Made by a program: the position numbers and the translations under genes
Part shown: in pieces, positions 55,904 through 64,000 of the stretch
Numbering within the stretch: the stretch's first letter is position 1
Layout of the letters: every line of letters starts with the position of its first letter
The notes under the pieces: model-generated
Told to the model about the DNA's origin: nothing
Database searches by the model: none
What the model saw: only the letters and a program-made list of their open reading frames with translations
Assembly: GCA_963703235.1 (NCBI GenBank)
Contig: OY969802.1
Location: forward strand, 1,240,001 to 1,304,000
Reading direction: 5' to 3'
DNA: 64,000 nt
DNA from: VRUE01 sp963703235
Lineage (GTDB): Bacteria > Actinomycetota > Thermoleophilia > Solirubrobacterales > 70-9

Positions 55904-56291
55904 CGTCCCCCCGCTCGCGACCCCTCCCGTCGCCGCCGGCAGCCAGGTCGCGCAGCAGCGAGCGCATGTCGAAGAAGGTCAGCGAAGCGAGCGCAAAGCG
56001 CTCGGTGACCGCGACGGCGGTGAGGCCGGCGTGGCGCAGGGCGAAGACCTCGCCCTGCTCGGTGCCGACGTGGATCTGCTCGACCGGCTCGTCCCCGGCC
56101 CGGTCCGCGATCTCGAACAGCGTCGCGGCGTCCTCGCGCCAGCGCTCGGAATCGGCGCTGGACGCCAGAACGGAGCCGGCCGAGTCGAGGATCGCGGCAC
56201 CGCGCAGGTCGAGCGACATCTCGGCGAGGAAGGCGAGGGCAGCCTCGGCGGCATCGCCGGAAACCGTCGCGCTCGTCTCACCGTCGGGCAT
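55893..56291 (-). CDS. Roadblock/LC7-like protein
   Basis: 132 residues from ATG 56291. ALAFLAEMSLDLRGAAILDS, AGSVLASSADSERW and HAGLTAVAVTERFALASLTFF follow the roadblock pattern of MglB-like regulators. ATG 56339 would overlap a divergent small gene. Could be a small GTPase partner, but no GTPase gene is near. Confidence 0.62.
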   Translation of the reverse strand: MPDGETSATVSGDAAEAALAFLAEMSLDLRGAAILDSAGSVLASSADSERWREDAATLFEIADRAGDEPVEQIHVGTEQGEVFALRHAGLTAVAVTERFALASLTFFDMRSLLRDLAAGGDGRGRERGDDGP

Positions 56292-56310
56292 CTCGGCCAA
56301 AATACCGGCC

Positions 56311-56460
56311 GTGCCGCTCGCCCGTGCCTCCTGGCTCACCGTCGTCGTCGCCTGCGCGATCGCCGTCGTCCTCCTCGCCGTGGGCGGCTACACGGGCTAC
56401 GCGATCACGGTAGGCGCCGTCGGCCTCGCCGCCGCGGTGAACCTGCTGCCTGGCCCGTAG
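56311..56460 (+). CDS. Small two-span membrane protein (49 aa)
   Basis: GTG 56311: PLARASWLTVVVACAIAVVLL, then GGYTGYAITVGAVGLAAAVNL. Two helices with no loop domain. Divergent from the roadblock-like gene by 19 nt. Function unknown. Confidence 0.5.
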   Translation: MPLARASWLTVVVACAIAVVLLAVGGYTGYAITVGAVGLAAAVNLLPGP

Positions 56461-56597
56461 CGACCCGATCGAGCGGGAAGGCCGGCCTCGGCGACACTCA
56501 CTGAGTATTTTTTAGTACTTTATTTTTCCTATGTAAATGTTGCCCGCGCCCCCACAAAAGCTCAAGGCGGGCGAGGTCATTTCACAGGAGAGAAGAG

Positions 56598-57335
56598 ATG
56601 CGCACTTTGACGAAGTCTTGGCCGACCGCTCTCGTGGCGCTGGCGATGAGCGCGGTGCTCGTCGCCGCCGCCCACGCCAATCCGAAAGGGCAGTTCACAG
56701 CGGGAGAAACACCAAATAAACATACAACCTCGCTGGTCGAAGGCAAAGAATACGGATCCCAGGAAACCTATGTCGAATTCGGCGAAAACAAACTGATATG
56801 CGAAGGTGCAGAAGGCGGCTTCAAAATCAACTCCACGATTACGAATGGCACAGCCAAAACCCTCACAGTTACCTGGGCACCTGCCGGAGGTAACTGCACG
56901 GTGGCCGGCCTGCCGGCGACAGTCGACATGAACAAATGTGATTACACCTTCAAACAGCCGACAAAAATCGAGGGTGGGAAATATACATCCGAAGTCGATG
57001 AAACATGCCCGAAAGACGAAACTGTTGAAATTCACGTCTATATGAGCGGATCGCACCTCTTCGAGGTCTGCACGATCAAAACCCTTGCGAGCGGAGAAGA
57101 AGAAGGTGGACACGATACGCGGGAGCTGAAAGGTCACGTCGTGTTTACGAACATAGTGACCGCCGGACAGAAAGATCACATAACACTCGACGGCACAGTT
57201 AAAGGGATCAGGTTCTCGCAATCAGGGCTCTGCGGCGCACTAGAAGACGAAGCCGAGATGAAAGCCAAAATCACAATGAAAGCGAAAGACAGCCAGGGCG
57301 CCGCGCACGACTTCTGGATAAGCGAAGAAAAATAA
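56598..57335 (+). CDS. AT-rich secreted protein of unknown function
   Basis: 245 residues from ATG 56598, with AGGAGAGAAG as Shine-Dalgarno. Signal peptide (ALVALAMSAVLVAAAHA), then Cys-containing beta-rich repeats (KLICEGAEGGFK, TCPKDETVEIHVYM, GLCGALEDEAEM). Codon use favours AAA, AAT and ACA, unlike all neighbours. The 136-nt upstream stretch is AT-rich with TATTTTTTAG and CTATGTAAAT promoter-like parts. Likely acquired. Confidence 0.75.
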   Translation: MRTLTKSWPTALVALAMSAVLVAAAHANPKGQFTAGETPNKHTTSLVEGKEYGSQETYVEFGENKLICEGAEGGFKINSTITNGTAKTLTVTWAPAGGNCTVAGLPATVDMNKCDYTFKQPTKIEGGKYTSEVDETCPKDETVEIHVYMSGSHLFEVCTIKTLASGEEEGGHDTRELKGHVVFTNIVTAGQKDHITLDGTVKGIRFSQSGLCGALEDEAEMKAKITMKAKDSQGAAHDFWISEEK

Positions 57336-57338
57336 GGG

Positions 57339-58247
57339 TCAGCCGGCCCTGTAAGGGCTGGTGTCGCGGCCCGGGTCGTGAAAGGAGGTCTCCGGCTCCG
57401 CGTGGATGAGCACTTCGGAGCCGGGGACCGCCGCCTCGATCGAGGCGCGCATCGCGTGGGCGAGCTCGTGGGCGCGCTCGAGGCTGGTGCCGGTGCGGTA
57501 CTGGACGTGGAGGTCGATGTAGCGGCGCCGGCCGGCCCGGCGTGCGCGCAGCTTGTGGTAGCCCGCCACCTCCGGCGTGCGGGCGGCGGCGATCGCTGCC
57601 TCGATCCGGTCCATCTCCGCGCCCGGAAGCGTCTCGTCGACCAGGATGCCGGAGGAGCGGCGCAGGATTCGCAGGCCGGCGACGACGATGGCGGCCGCGA
57701 CGACCAGCGCCGTGATCGAGTCGAAGGCGACGATCCCGGTCAGCTCGACCAGCGCCAAGCCGGCGAGGACCCCGGCCGAAGTCAGGGCGTCGGCGCGCAG
57801 GTGGGCCGCGTCCCCTTCCAGCGCGGGCGAGTCGTGCGCCTTGGCCTGGCGGTAGAGAACCGTGGAGACGACCAGATTGGCCAGCACCGAGAACGCCATC
57901 ACCGCGATGCCGACACCCAGCGCATCGACCTCGGCGCCCACCACGAGCCGCCGAGTGGCCTCGAAGACGATCACGCCGGCCCCGACCAGGATCAGCATCC
58001 CCTCGATCGCCGCCGCCAGGCTTTCGACCTTCTCGTGCCCGTAGGGGTGCTCGGCATCGGCCGGCTCGTCGGCCTTGCGGACCGAGACGAAGGCGACCAC
58101 GGAGGCAATCAGGTCGATCAACGAGTGGATCGCCTCGGTGACGATCGCGATCGACCCGGTCAGCGCCCCGGCCGCCAGCTTGATCGCGATCAGGACCGAG
58201 TTGGAAGCGATCGAGAGGCCCGCGGCGCCGCTTTTGGTGCGGATCAT
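57339..58247 (-). CDS. Cation diffusion facilitator transporter
   Basis: 302 residues. Six helices, HSLIDLIASVVAFVS and HPYGHEKVESLAAAIEG near the N-terminus, and the second metal helix DAAHLRADALTSAGVLAG. Cytosolic C-terminal domain with EVLIHAEPE. Exports zinc or similar ions by proton exchange. Start overlaps rdgB stop (ATGA). Confidence 0.9.
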   Translation of the reverse strand: MIRTKSGAAGLSIASNSVLIAIKLAAGALTGSIAIVTEAIHSLIDLIASVVAFVSVRKADEPADAEHPYGHEKVESLAAAIEGMLILVGAGVIVFEATRRLVVGAEVDALGVGIAVMAFSVLANLVVSTVLYRQAKAHDSPALEGDAAHLRADALTSAGVLAGLALVELTGIVAFDSITALVVAAAIVVAGLRILRRSSGILVDETLPGAEMDRIEAAIAAARTPEVAGYHKLRARRAGRRRYIDLHVQYRTGTSLERAHELAHAMRASIEAAVPGSEVLIHAEPETSFHDPGRDTSPYRAG

Positions 58248-58843
58248 CGTTCCGCCGGCGCCGCCCCGCGGGCGCTGAGGTGCTTGGCCAGCAGCCGCGC
58301 GGCGAGCCCGCGGTGGCTGATCTCGTTCTTCTCCGCCTGGCTCAGCTCCGAGTAGGTACGGGCGTCATCGGGCCCGGTCGCGTCGGGGACGAAGGCGGGG
58401 TCGTAGCCGAAGCCGCCCTCCCCTCGCGGTTGCTCGATCAGGTGACCCTCGCAACGAGCCTCGAATACGTGCTCGGCGCCGTCGGCCTCGACCAGCGCCA
58501 GCGCGCAGTGGTAGTAGGCGCGGCGCTCGTCGCCGGCCGCCGCCACCTCGCGCAACAGCTTCTCCAGGTTCTCCTCGTCGCTGGCGCCCTCGCCGCCGTA
58601 GCGGGCGGAGTGGATGCCGGGACGGCCGCCGAGGGCGACGGCGCCGATGCCGGAGTCGTCGGCGATCGCCGCCTTCCCGGTCGCCGCCTGCGCCGCCCGC
58701 GCCTTGTCGAGGGCGATCGCGGCGAAGCTGTCGCCGTCCTCCGGCGGCAGCTCGAACCCCTCCGGCAGCGGCTCCAGCTCGACCTCGGGCAGCAGTTCGC
58801 GCATCTCGCGCAGCTTGTGCCTGTTGCCCGTGGCGAGGATCAA
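58244..58843 (-). CDS. rdgB: dITP/XTP pyrophosphatase
   Basis: 199 residues from TTG 58843. LATGNRHKLREMRELLP, FAAIALDKARAAQAATG, DDSGIGAVALGGRPGIHSARY, GEGGFGYDPAFVPD and AEKNEISHR. Removes non-canonical purine nucleotides. The TTG overlaps rph stop (TTGA). Confidence 0.95.
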   Translation of the reverse strand: MILATGNRHKLREMRELLPEVELEPLPEGFELPPEDGDSFAAIALDKARAAQAATGKAAIADDSGIGAVALGGRPGIHSARYGGEGASDEENLEKLLREVAAAGDERRAYYHCALALVEADGAEHVFEARCEGHLIEQPRGEGGFGYDPAFVPDATGPDDARTYSELSQAEKNEISHRGLAARLLAKHLSARGAAPAER

Positions 58844-59565
58844 CTTCCGGCGACCCGCTCCTGCACCTGGCGCAGGCGCGAGATCCCCATCTCGGCCAGG
58901 CCCAGCAGCTCGTCGAGCGAGGCGCGGGAGAGTGGCGTCCGCTCCGCCGTCGCCTGCACCTCGACCAGACCGCCGTCGCCGGTCATCACCACGTTGGCGT
59001 CGACCTCGGCGTTCGAGTCCTCGCCGTAATCGAGGTCGCAGAGGGCGCGGCCGTTGACCATGCCGACGCTGACCGCCGCCACCGAACCGGTCAGCGGCAT
59101 CGTCTCGATCTTCTTCGCGTCGAGGAGCTTCTGCAGGGCCAGGCGCAGGGCGACGTAGCCGCCGGTGATCGCTGCGCAGCGGGTGCCGCCGTCGGCCTGC
59201 ATGACGTCGCAGTCGACGTAGACGCTGCGTTCGCCGAGCGCCCTGAAGTCGACCACGACCCGCAGCGAGCGCCCGATCAGGCGCTGGATCTCGACCCCGC
59301 GCCCGTCCTGGCGGCCCTTGGAGACGTCGCGCGCCTTGCGCTCGCCGGTCGAGGCCGGCAGCATCGAGTACTCCGCGGTCACCCAGCCCTTGCCGCGACC
59401 GCCCATCCACTTCGGCACCGATTCCTGGACCGACGCGGTGCAGATCACCCGCGTCCGGCCGAGCGAGATCAGCGCCGACCCGTCGGCGGTCTCGACGAAC
59501 CCGGGATCGATCGTGACCGGCCGGATGTCGGCCTGTGCCCGGTCGTAGCTGCGCGAGGCTGGCAT
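58840..59565 (-). CDS. rph: Ribonuclease PH
   Basis: 241 residues from ATG 59565. RPVTIDPGFVETADGSALIS, SMLPASTGERKARDVSKGRQ, QRLIGRSLRVVVDF, CDVMQADGGTRCAAITG. Phosphorolytic 3' trimming of tRNA. First of rph-rdgB-CDF. The arrangement with rdgB is common. Confidence 0.96.
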   Translation of the reverse strand: MPASRSYDRAQADIRPVTIDPGFVETADGSALISLGRTRVICTASVQESVPKWMGGRGKGWVTAEYSMLPASTGERKARDVSKGRQDGRGVEIQRLIGRSLRVVVDFRALGERSVYVDCDVMQADGGTRCAAITGGYVALRLALQKLLDAKKIETMPLTGSVAAVSVGMVNGRALCDLDYGEDSNAEVDANVVMTGDGGLVEVQATAERTPLSRASLDELLGLAEMGISRLRQVQERVAGS

Positions 59566-59594
59566 CAGCGCGAGTCTGTCACGGCAGGCTCCGA

Positions 59595-60026
59595 CTACGA
59601 CGTGTCGCCCGTGCCGGGGGGCGGCAGGACGCGGAGGCCGCGCTGGTCGAAGTGGGCGTCGAAGGCGAAGGCCTCGCCGCCTCCGTCGCGTGCGATCAGG
59701 GCGAACGAAGTCGCGTCGACGTAGCTCCAGCCCTTGTCGCCGTGGCGCTCGAGGATGTCCCAGGCATCCTCCTCCAGGTCGGGCTCGATCCGCACCAACT
59801 CGATCGCCTCGCCGGCCCGAAAGCGCCGCCCCCACTCGATTGCCTCTTGGCGACCGACCCGGACCAGGAGCGCGGTGTAGGTCTCGGCGACGACGTAGTT
59901 GGAGGTGAAGAGGGACACTCCTTCCCCGATCAAGCTCGCCAAGGCCTCCCGGGCTCGCTGGTGCTCGACCTCGGACTGGTTCCTCAGCGCCACGAAAGCG
60001 CTGGTGTCCACGAACACCGACCTCAT
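59595..60026 (-). CDS. PIN-domain toxin, VapC-like
   Basis: 143 residues. VFVDTSAFVALRN (Asp), NYVVAETYTALLV (Glu), GWSYVDATSFALIARD and AFAFDAHFDQRG (Asps). Overlaps the antitoxin gene by 4 nt (ATGA). Expected magnesium RNase. Confidence 0.85.
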   Translation of the reverse strand: MRSVFVDTSAFVALRNQSEVEHQRAREALASLIGEGVSLFTSNYVVAETYTALLVRVGRQEAIEWGRRFRAGEAIELVRIEPDLEEDAWDILERHGDKGWSYVDATSFALIARDGGGEAFAFDAHFDQRGLRVLPPPGTGDTS

Positions 60027-60259
60027 CGGCCGTAGAGGTCGCGGTCGAGCGTTTCCACGCTGGTCGCCTCGCGGCCCCTCCCGGGCGCCTCCTCGACCAG
60101 GAAGCGGAGAAGCGGATCCGCATCGGGATCGGCGAGCCGAGCGCGCTCGGCATCGATCAGCTCCCGCACGACGGCGGCGATGCTGCCCGAACCGCCTGCA
60201 CGCTGCTTCAACCAGCGGTACTGGCTGTCGTCGAGGTATAGCTGGGTCCGATGCTTCAT
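60023..60259 (-). CDS. Ribbon-helix-helix antitoxin, VapB-like
   Basis: 78 residues from ATG 60259. KHRTQLYLDDSQYRWLKQRA and SIAAVVRELIDAERARLA form the RHH. C-terminal tail LVEEAPGRGREATSVETL would wrap the toxin. Regulates its own operon. Confidence 0.83.
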   Translation of the reverse strand: MKHRTQLYLDDSQYRWLKQRAGGSGSIAAVVRELIDAERARLADPDADPLLRFLVEEAPGRGREATSVETLDRDLYGR

Positions 60260-60390
60260 GCTGGAATACAGCATACGGCCCAGGCCGGTCGGAAACGCCG
60301 CCGCCCCCTTCCGCGACGTCGTCAGCAGACGCGGTGGCACCGTTGGGGCGAGCGGGACGGCTCGCATCGCGAGCCGTCCCTCCTCCGCCC

Positions 60391-60639
60391 TCATTTGAAC
60401 GTCACCTGGTCGACCGCCTCCTTGATCTTGTTGACGATCACGCCGGCCAGCTCGGTCCCCTGTTTGCCGTTGAAGCCTTTCATCGCCGCAACCATCCCCA
60501 CCATCAGCAGCGAGACGAGCAGGATCAGGCCGACGTACTCGACCGTCCCCTGACCTCGCTCGCCCTTGGCCAGCGTGCGGATCGCCTCCAGGCGCTGCAC
60601 CAGCACGGTGTGCACGTAACCCATCAGCGCGTAGAACAT
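60391..60639 (-). CDS. Flp-type pilin, orphan
   Basis: 82 residues. Prepilin motif ERGQGTVEYVGLILLV: cleavage after G29, mature Q30, Glu at +5 (E34), then a helix to ~55. No tad/cpa genes in the window. In the Flp family; could be used with a pilus locus elsewhere. Confidence 0.82.
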   Translation of the reverse strand: MFYALMGYVHTVLVQRLEAIRTLAKGERGQGTVEYVGLILLVSLLMVGMVAAMKGFNGKQGTELAGVIVNKIKEAVDQVTFK

Positions 60640-60780
60640 CGAAGCCTCCTTTTGCGGTTTGGCCGCATGCTGAGCGGAGGCGGATCACCGATCTAGACGT
60701 AAATGCGCCAATTCGGCGACGCGATCGCAAAAAGAGGCGAACCGGGACAGGGGCCACTGGCCGGGATACGCTCAGCGCCG

Positions 60781-61722
60781 ATGCGGGTGCTGGTCGTGAC
60801 CAACTTCGAGCCGGACGCCTCGGCGCCGCAGCGCGGCCGCTGGGTACGCGACCAGATCGACGAGATCCGCCGCCACGGAATCGAGGTGGAGGTCTTCAGC
60901 TTCCCCCCCGGCTCCAGCCACTACGCTCCGGCGACGATCCGGCTGCGCAGGCTGCTCCGCCGCCAGCGCTTCGATCTCGTCCACGTGCACTACGGGCTGA
61001 CCGCCTGGTGCGCCCTGCTGGCCGGCGCCAGACCGCTGGTCGTCACCTTCCACGGCACCGACGTCCGCCACCCGGTGGTCGGACCGATGTCAAGGCGGCT
61101 CGCGCCCAGGGTCGACCTCGTCGCCGCCGTCTCGCGCGCGCTCTTCGGCCCCGAGGACGGCCGGCCCGGCTTGCCACGCCTGCCGGCGTCGGCGGTCCTC
61201 CCTTGCGGCCCCGACCTGGGACGTTTCCGCCCGATGCCGCGGGCCGAGGCGCGGCGGGCGCTCGGCCTCGACCCCGCCGGCCGCTACCTGCTCTTCCCCG
61301 CCAACCCGAGCCGACCGGAGAAGCGCGCCGACCGGGCGACCGAGCTGGCGGCCGCGGCGGAGGCCGAGCTGCTCACCGGCGGCTCGATCGAGCCCGACGA
61401 GATGCCGCTCTGGGTGAACGCGGCCAACGCCGTCCTCGTCACCTCCGACTACGAGGGTTTCGGCATGGTCTGCATCGAGGCCCTGGCCTGCGACGTGCCG
61501 GTCCTCTCGACGCCGGTCGGGATCGCTCCATTCGCCCTCGCCGGAGTGTCGGGCACGCTCTGCGCCCCCTTCGATCCGGCGCGCTGGTGCGCTGCCGTCC
61601 GCCCCCACCTCGACACCGGAGACCCCCGCGTGGAGGGGGCTCACCGGGCGGCAGCGCTGTCCGCGGCGCGGATGGCCGAGCGCACGATCGCGGCCTATCG
61701 CGACGTTCTCGCCGCCGCGTAA
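60781..61722 (+). CDS. Glycosyltransferase family 4
   Basis: 313 residues from ATG 60781. RVLVVTNFEPDASAPQRGRW, HVHYGLTAWCALLAGARP, FHGTDVRHPVVGPMS and VTSDYEGFGMVCIEALAC. Shorter between the domains than most GT4 proteins. Substrate unknown. 141 nt downstream of the divergent pilin gene. Confidence 0.87.
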   Translation: MRVLVVTNFEPDASAPQRGRWVRDQIDEIRRHGIEVEVFSFPPGSSHYAPATIRLRRLLRRQRFDLVHVHYGLTAWCALLAGARPLVVTFHGTDVRHPVVGPMSRRLAPRVDLVAAVSRALFGPEDGRPGLPRLPASAVLPCGPDLGRFRPMPRAEARRALGLDPAGRYLLFPANPSRPEKRADRATELAAAAEAELLTGGSIEPDEMPLWVNAANAVLVTSDYEGFGMVCIEALACDVPVLSTPVGIAPFALAGVSGTLCAPFDPARWCAAVRPHLDTGDPRVEGAHRAAALSAARMAERTIAAYRDVLAAA

Positions 61723-61737
61723 TAGATTGACGCTCGG

Positions 61738-62112
61738 ATGAGCGAGGAACGGCGCGACCCCGGTGGCAAGGGCCCGAGCGCAGAGGTCGAGGCGGCCGAG
61801 CGCCGGCTGCGCGAGGCGGCCGAGGCCGCCGCCGCGGCCGAAGAGCGCGCTGCCGCCGAGATCGAGGCGCTCGAAGCGGACCTCGAGCGCGAGCGGGAGA
61901 GCAAGGATCGTGCGATCGCCGCGGCCGAGGCCCGCCTCACCGAGATCGAAGCGCAGGCGGAGGAGGCCGCGAAGCGGGTCGAAGCGGCGGAGCAGCGCGC
62001 CGTCGCGGTCGAGGGCACGAACGCCGACGCGGAGGCGCGCGCCCGCGAAGCGGCCGCCGCCTGGCTACGCGGTCAGGTCGAGGCGATCCGACGGGAAACG
62101 GGGCAGCGATAG
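61738..62112 (+). CDS. Ala/Glu-rich coiled-coil protein
   Basis: 124 residues, almost all alpha-helical with heptads (AEVEAAERRLREAAEAAAAA and LEADLERERESKDRAIAAAE). No family. Highly biased composition, so frame 2 and frame 0 also look open, but the heptad pattern supports this one. Overlaps the start of nadB by 4 nt. Confidence 0.65.
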   Translation: MSEERRDPGGKGPSAEVEAAERRLREAAEAAAAAEERAAAEIEALEADLERERESKDRAIAAAEARLTEIEAQAEEAAKRVEAAEQRAVAVEGTNADAEARAREAAAAWLRGQVEAIRRETGQR

Positions 62113-63554
62113 CCGCCATCGCCGAGTGCGACGTCGCCATCGTCGGTGGCGGCGCCGCCGGGCTGTGGACGGCGCTGCGGGCGGCCGAGCTCGGCGCTGA
62201 GGTCTGCCTGGTCTCCCGCACGCCGCTCTCGCAGAGCGCCAGCTTCTGGGCCCAGGGAGGGCTCGCCGCGGCGCTGGAGCCGGGCGACTCCCCCGCCCGC
62301 CACGCGGCCGACACGATCGCGGCCGGGCGCGGCCTCTGCCGACCCGCGGCGGTGGAGGTCCTGACCGAAGAGGCCCCGGCGGCGGTGCGGGAGCTGCGCG
62401 AGCGCGGCGTCGCCTTCGACCTCGACCCGGACGGCGAGCTGGCGCTGGGCCTGGAGGGCGGCCACACCCGGCGCCGCATCGTCCATTCCGGCGGCAGTCA
62501 GACCGGCCACGAGATCACCTCGAAGCTGGCCGCGATGGTCGCTGCGGAGCGGCGGATCGCCGTCTACGAGCAGACCTCCGCGGTGGCGTTGTGGAGCGAC
62601 GGCGAGCGCTGCCACGGCGTCCTCACCGACGCGCGTCCAATCGGGGCCGCGGCGACGACGATCGCGACCGGCGGCGCCGCGGCGCTGTGGCAGCGGACCA
62701 CCAACCCCTGGGGCGCGATCGGCGCCGGGCCGACGATGGCGAGCGCGGCCGGCGCCGACCTGGCCGACCTCGAGCTCTGCCAGTTCCACCCCACGGCGCT
62801 CTCCCTGCCCGGCACGCGCTTCGACGGAATGCTGATCACCGAGGCGGTGCGGGGCGAGGGAGCGACCCTGCTCGACGCCTCGGGCCGGCGCTTCACCGAC
62901 GAGCTGGCGCCGCGCGATGCGGTCACCGCCGCGATCCTCGACCGGATCGAAGCCGACGGCGGCATCGGGGTCCTGCTCGACCTGCGCGGCATCGAGCCCG
63001 AGCGCTTCCCCAGCGTTTTCGAGTCGCTGGCGGAAGCCGGGCTCGATGCCGGGGCCGAACCGGTCCCGGTCGCCCCCGCCGCCCACTACACGATGGGGGG
63101 CATCGCGGTCGACCTCGACGGGCGCTCCTCGCTGCCGGGCCTCTACGCGGTCGGCGAGTCCTCCTGCACCGGGCTGCACGGCGCCAACCGGCTCGCCTCG
63201 AACTCGCTCAGCGAGTGCTTCGTCTTCGGCAGCCGCGCGGCCCGCGCCGTCCGGGCCGAGCGCGCGAGCGGCGACCGGCCGCCACAACCGGACTGGCGCT
63301 TCGAGCCACCGACCGAAGCGACCCGGGAGACCGTCTGGCGCCTGGCCGGCCCGCTGCGACAGCCGGAGCTGCTGCGCCAGCTGCGCGACGATCCGTATCC
63401 GCTCGCGGCGAGGATCGCCAGCAGCGCCCTGGAGCGTGAGGAGTCGCGCGGCGGCCACCTGCGGGCCGACTTCCCCGGCATCGACCCCAACCTGGACGGC
63501 GTCCACATCGTCGTCGGCCCGGACGGCGAGACCCGCCGCGAGCGCTGGCGCTGA
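62109..63554 (+). CDS. nadB: L-aspartate oxidase (start codon unclear)
   Basis: About 481 residues. FAD motif ECDVAIVGGGAAGLWTALRA, SASFWAQGGLAAALEPGDSP, SGGSQTGHEI, CQFHPTALSLPG, FTDELAPRDAV and PAAHYTMGGIAVD, then GESSCTGLHGANRLASNSL. Makes iminoaspartate for NAD. The first ATG/GTG/TTG is at 62352, which would remove the FAD-binding part. In-frame ATA 62109, ATC 62118 or CTG 62061 are candidates. 62109 is used here as an estimate. Confidence 0.88.
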   Translation: MAAIAECDVAIVGGGAAGLWTALRAAELGAEVCLVSRTPLSQSASFWAQGGLAAALEPGDSPARHAADTIAAGRGLCRPAAVEVLTEEAPAAVRELRERGVAFDLDPDGELALGLEGGHTRRRIVHSGGSQTGHEITSKLAAMVAAERRIAVYEQTSAVALWSDGERCHGVLTDARPIGAAATTIATGGAAALWQRTTNPWGAIGAGPTMASAAGADLADLELCQFHPTALSLPGTRFDGMLITEAVRGEGATLLDASGRRFTDELAPRDAVTAAILDRIEADGGIGVLLDLRGIEPERFPSVFESLAEAGLDAGAEPVPVAPAAHYTMGGIAVDLDGRSSLPGLYAVGESSCTGLHGANRLASNSLSECFVFGSRAARAVRAERASGDRPPQPDWRFEPPTEATRETVWRLAGPLRQPELLRQLRDDPYPLAARIASSALEREESRGGHLRADFPGIDPNLDGVHIVVGPDGETRRERWR

Positions 63555-63586
63555 CCCGAGGGCGCCGCTGCGGTTAGCTTCAGGTC

Positions 63587-64000
63587 GTGCTGCTCGGGGT
63601 CGACGTAGGCGGAACCTTCACCGACGCGGTCCTCTTCGACGGCGAGGCGGTTCATACCGCGAAGCTGCCGACGACGCCGCAGGATCAGTCGCTGGCGGTG
63701 ATCGGCGCCGTCGAAGAGGTCCTGCGGCGGGCCGGGGCGCAGCCCGCGGAGGTGGAGGCGTTCGCGCACGGGATGACGGTCGGCACCAACGCGCTGCTCG
63801 AGGAACGCGGCGCCCGCACGGCGCTGATCGCCACCCGTGGCTTCGCCGACCTGCTCGAGATCGGCCGCCAGGACCGCCCCGACCTCTACCGGCTCTGCAG
63901 CCCGAAGCCGGCGCCGCTGGTCGAGTCGGAGCTGCGCTTCGAGGCGAGGGAGCGGATCGGGCCGGCCGGCGTCGTCGAGCCCCTCGACCCGGACGAGCCG
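63587..64000 (+). CDS. Hydantoinase/oxoprolinase N-terminal domain (partial)
   Basis: GTG 63587 opens a frame running off the window. LLGVDVGGTFTDAVLFDG and AHGMTVGTNALLEERGART, then TRGFADLLEIGRQDRPDLY are typical of HyuA/oxoprolinase family N-terminal domains, which need ATP to open a lactam or hydantoin. 138 residues seen. 32 nt behind nadB. Confidence 0.9.
   Translation, partial: MLLGVDVGGTFTDAVLFDGEAVHTAKLPTTPQDQSLAVIGAVEEVLRRAGAQPAEVEAFAHGMTVGTNALLEERGARTALIATRGFADLLEIGRQDRPDLYRLCSPKPAPLVESELRFEARERIGPAGVVEPLDPDEP

Noticed and set aside
1..64000. CRISPR arrays
   Set aside because: No regularly spaced direct repeats of 25-40 nt were seen; only short arrays and palindromes.

Overview
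The window is a GC-rich actinobacterial chromosome segment. The best guess is a class Thermoleophilia (Solirubrobacterales-like) organism. Reasons: dense GC-rich coding with NTGA start/stop overlaps, RNase PH, a GuaB3-type IMP dehydrogenase, a c-di-AMP riboswitch ahead of an M23 peptidase, and a secreted protein with a Lys/Arg/Cys tail. The class is an inference; no rRNA or tRNA gene was found to anchor it.

Layout. 1-3.8 kb: end of an alkyl-sulfatase-like gene, a frameshifted coiled-coil membrane gene, greA, a UBP zinc finger, trxB and an AAA ATPase. 3.85-12 kb: lipid/membrane genes, then a respiratory block. The block holds a heme-copper-oxidase-like pair (subunits II and I) that has lost almost every metal ligand, then ctaB, two tiny membrane genes, a CBS protein, a diheme cytochrome c lipoprotein and ctaA. 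12-17.7 kb is accessory: a coiled-coil paralogue, a Usp-like membrane protein, an AbiE-like toxin-antitoxin pair, a large secreted protein, and a 1.5-kb cassette with a VapBC-like pair and an IS3 remnant. The cassette is bounded by a diverged copy of the ctaE 3' end and by TGGCGCA repeats. 17.7-21.9 kb: the canonical aa3 oxidase operon ctaC-ctaD-(double Usp-like gene)-ctaE, reading leftward.

22-31 kb: a glycosyltransferase with an in-frame palindromic insertion, small membrane genes, a secreted protein, an AtzG-like protein/amidase pair, an ABC exporter and a GH63-like hydrolase. 30.8-43 kb: core genes read leftward (rplM-rpsI-glmM-glmS-DUF3352-like, then nnr-CBS-alr-CCA transferase-infA), interrupted by a Fic gene with its own AT-rich operator. 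43-49 kb: c-di-AMP riboswitch and M23 peptidase, Fur-like regulator with a ZIP transporter, guaA and guaB3. 49-56 kb: the tightly overlapped chain hup-pyrF-LysM-dac-pfkB, then tldD/tldE. 56-64 kb: an AT-rich secreted protein, CDF transporter, rdgB, rph, a second VapBC pair, an orphan Flp pilin, a glycosyltransferase, nadB and the start of a hydantoinase/oxoprolinase gene.

Most notable: (i) the ligand-less oxidase-like pair only 9 kb from an intact oxidase; (ii) a three-copy structured palindromic element, each copy between two convergent genes, with conserved blocks and changing but complementary stems; (iii) Usp-like genes tied to oxidase loci; (iv) several genes (pyrF, nadB, the UBP finger, the secreted protein at 14.5-16.2 kb) whose conserved N-termini lie upstream of any ATG/GTG/TTG.
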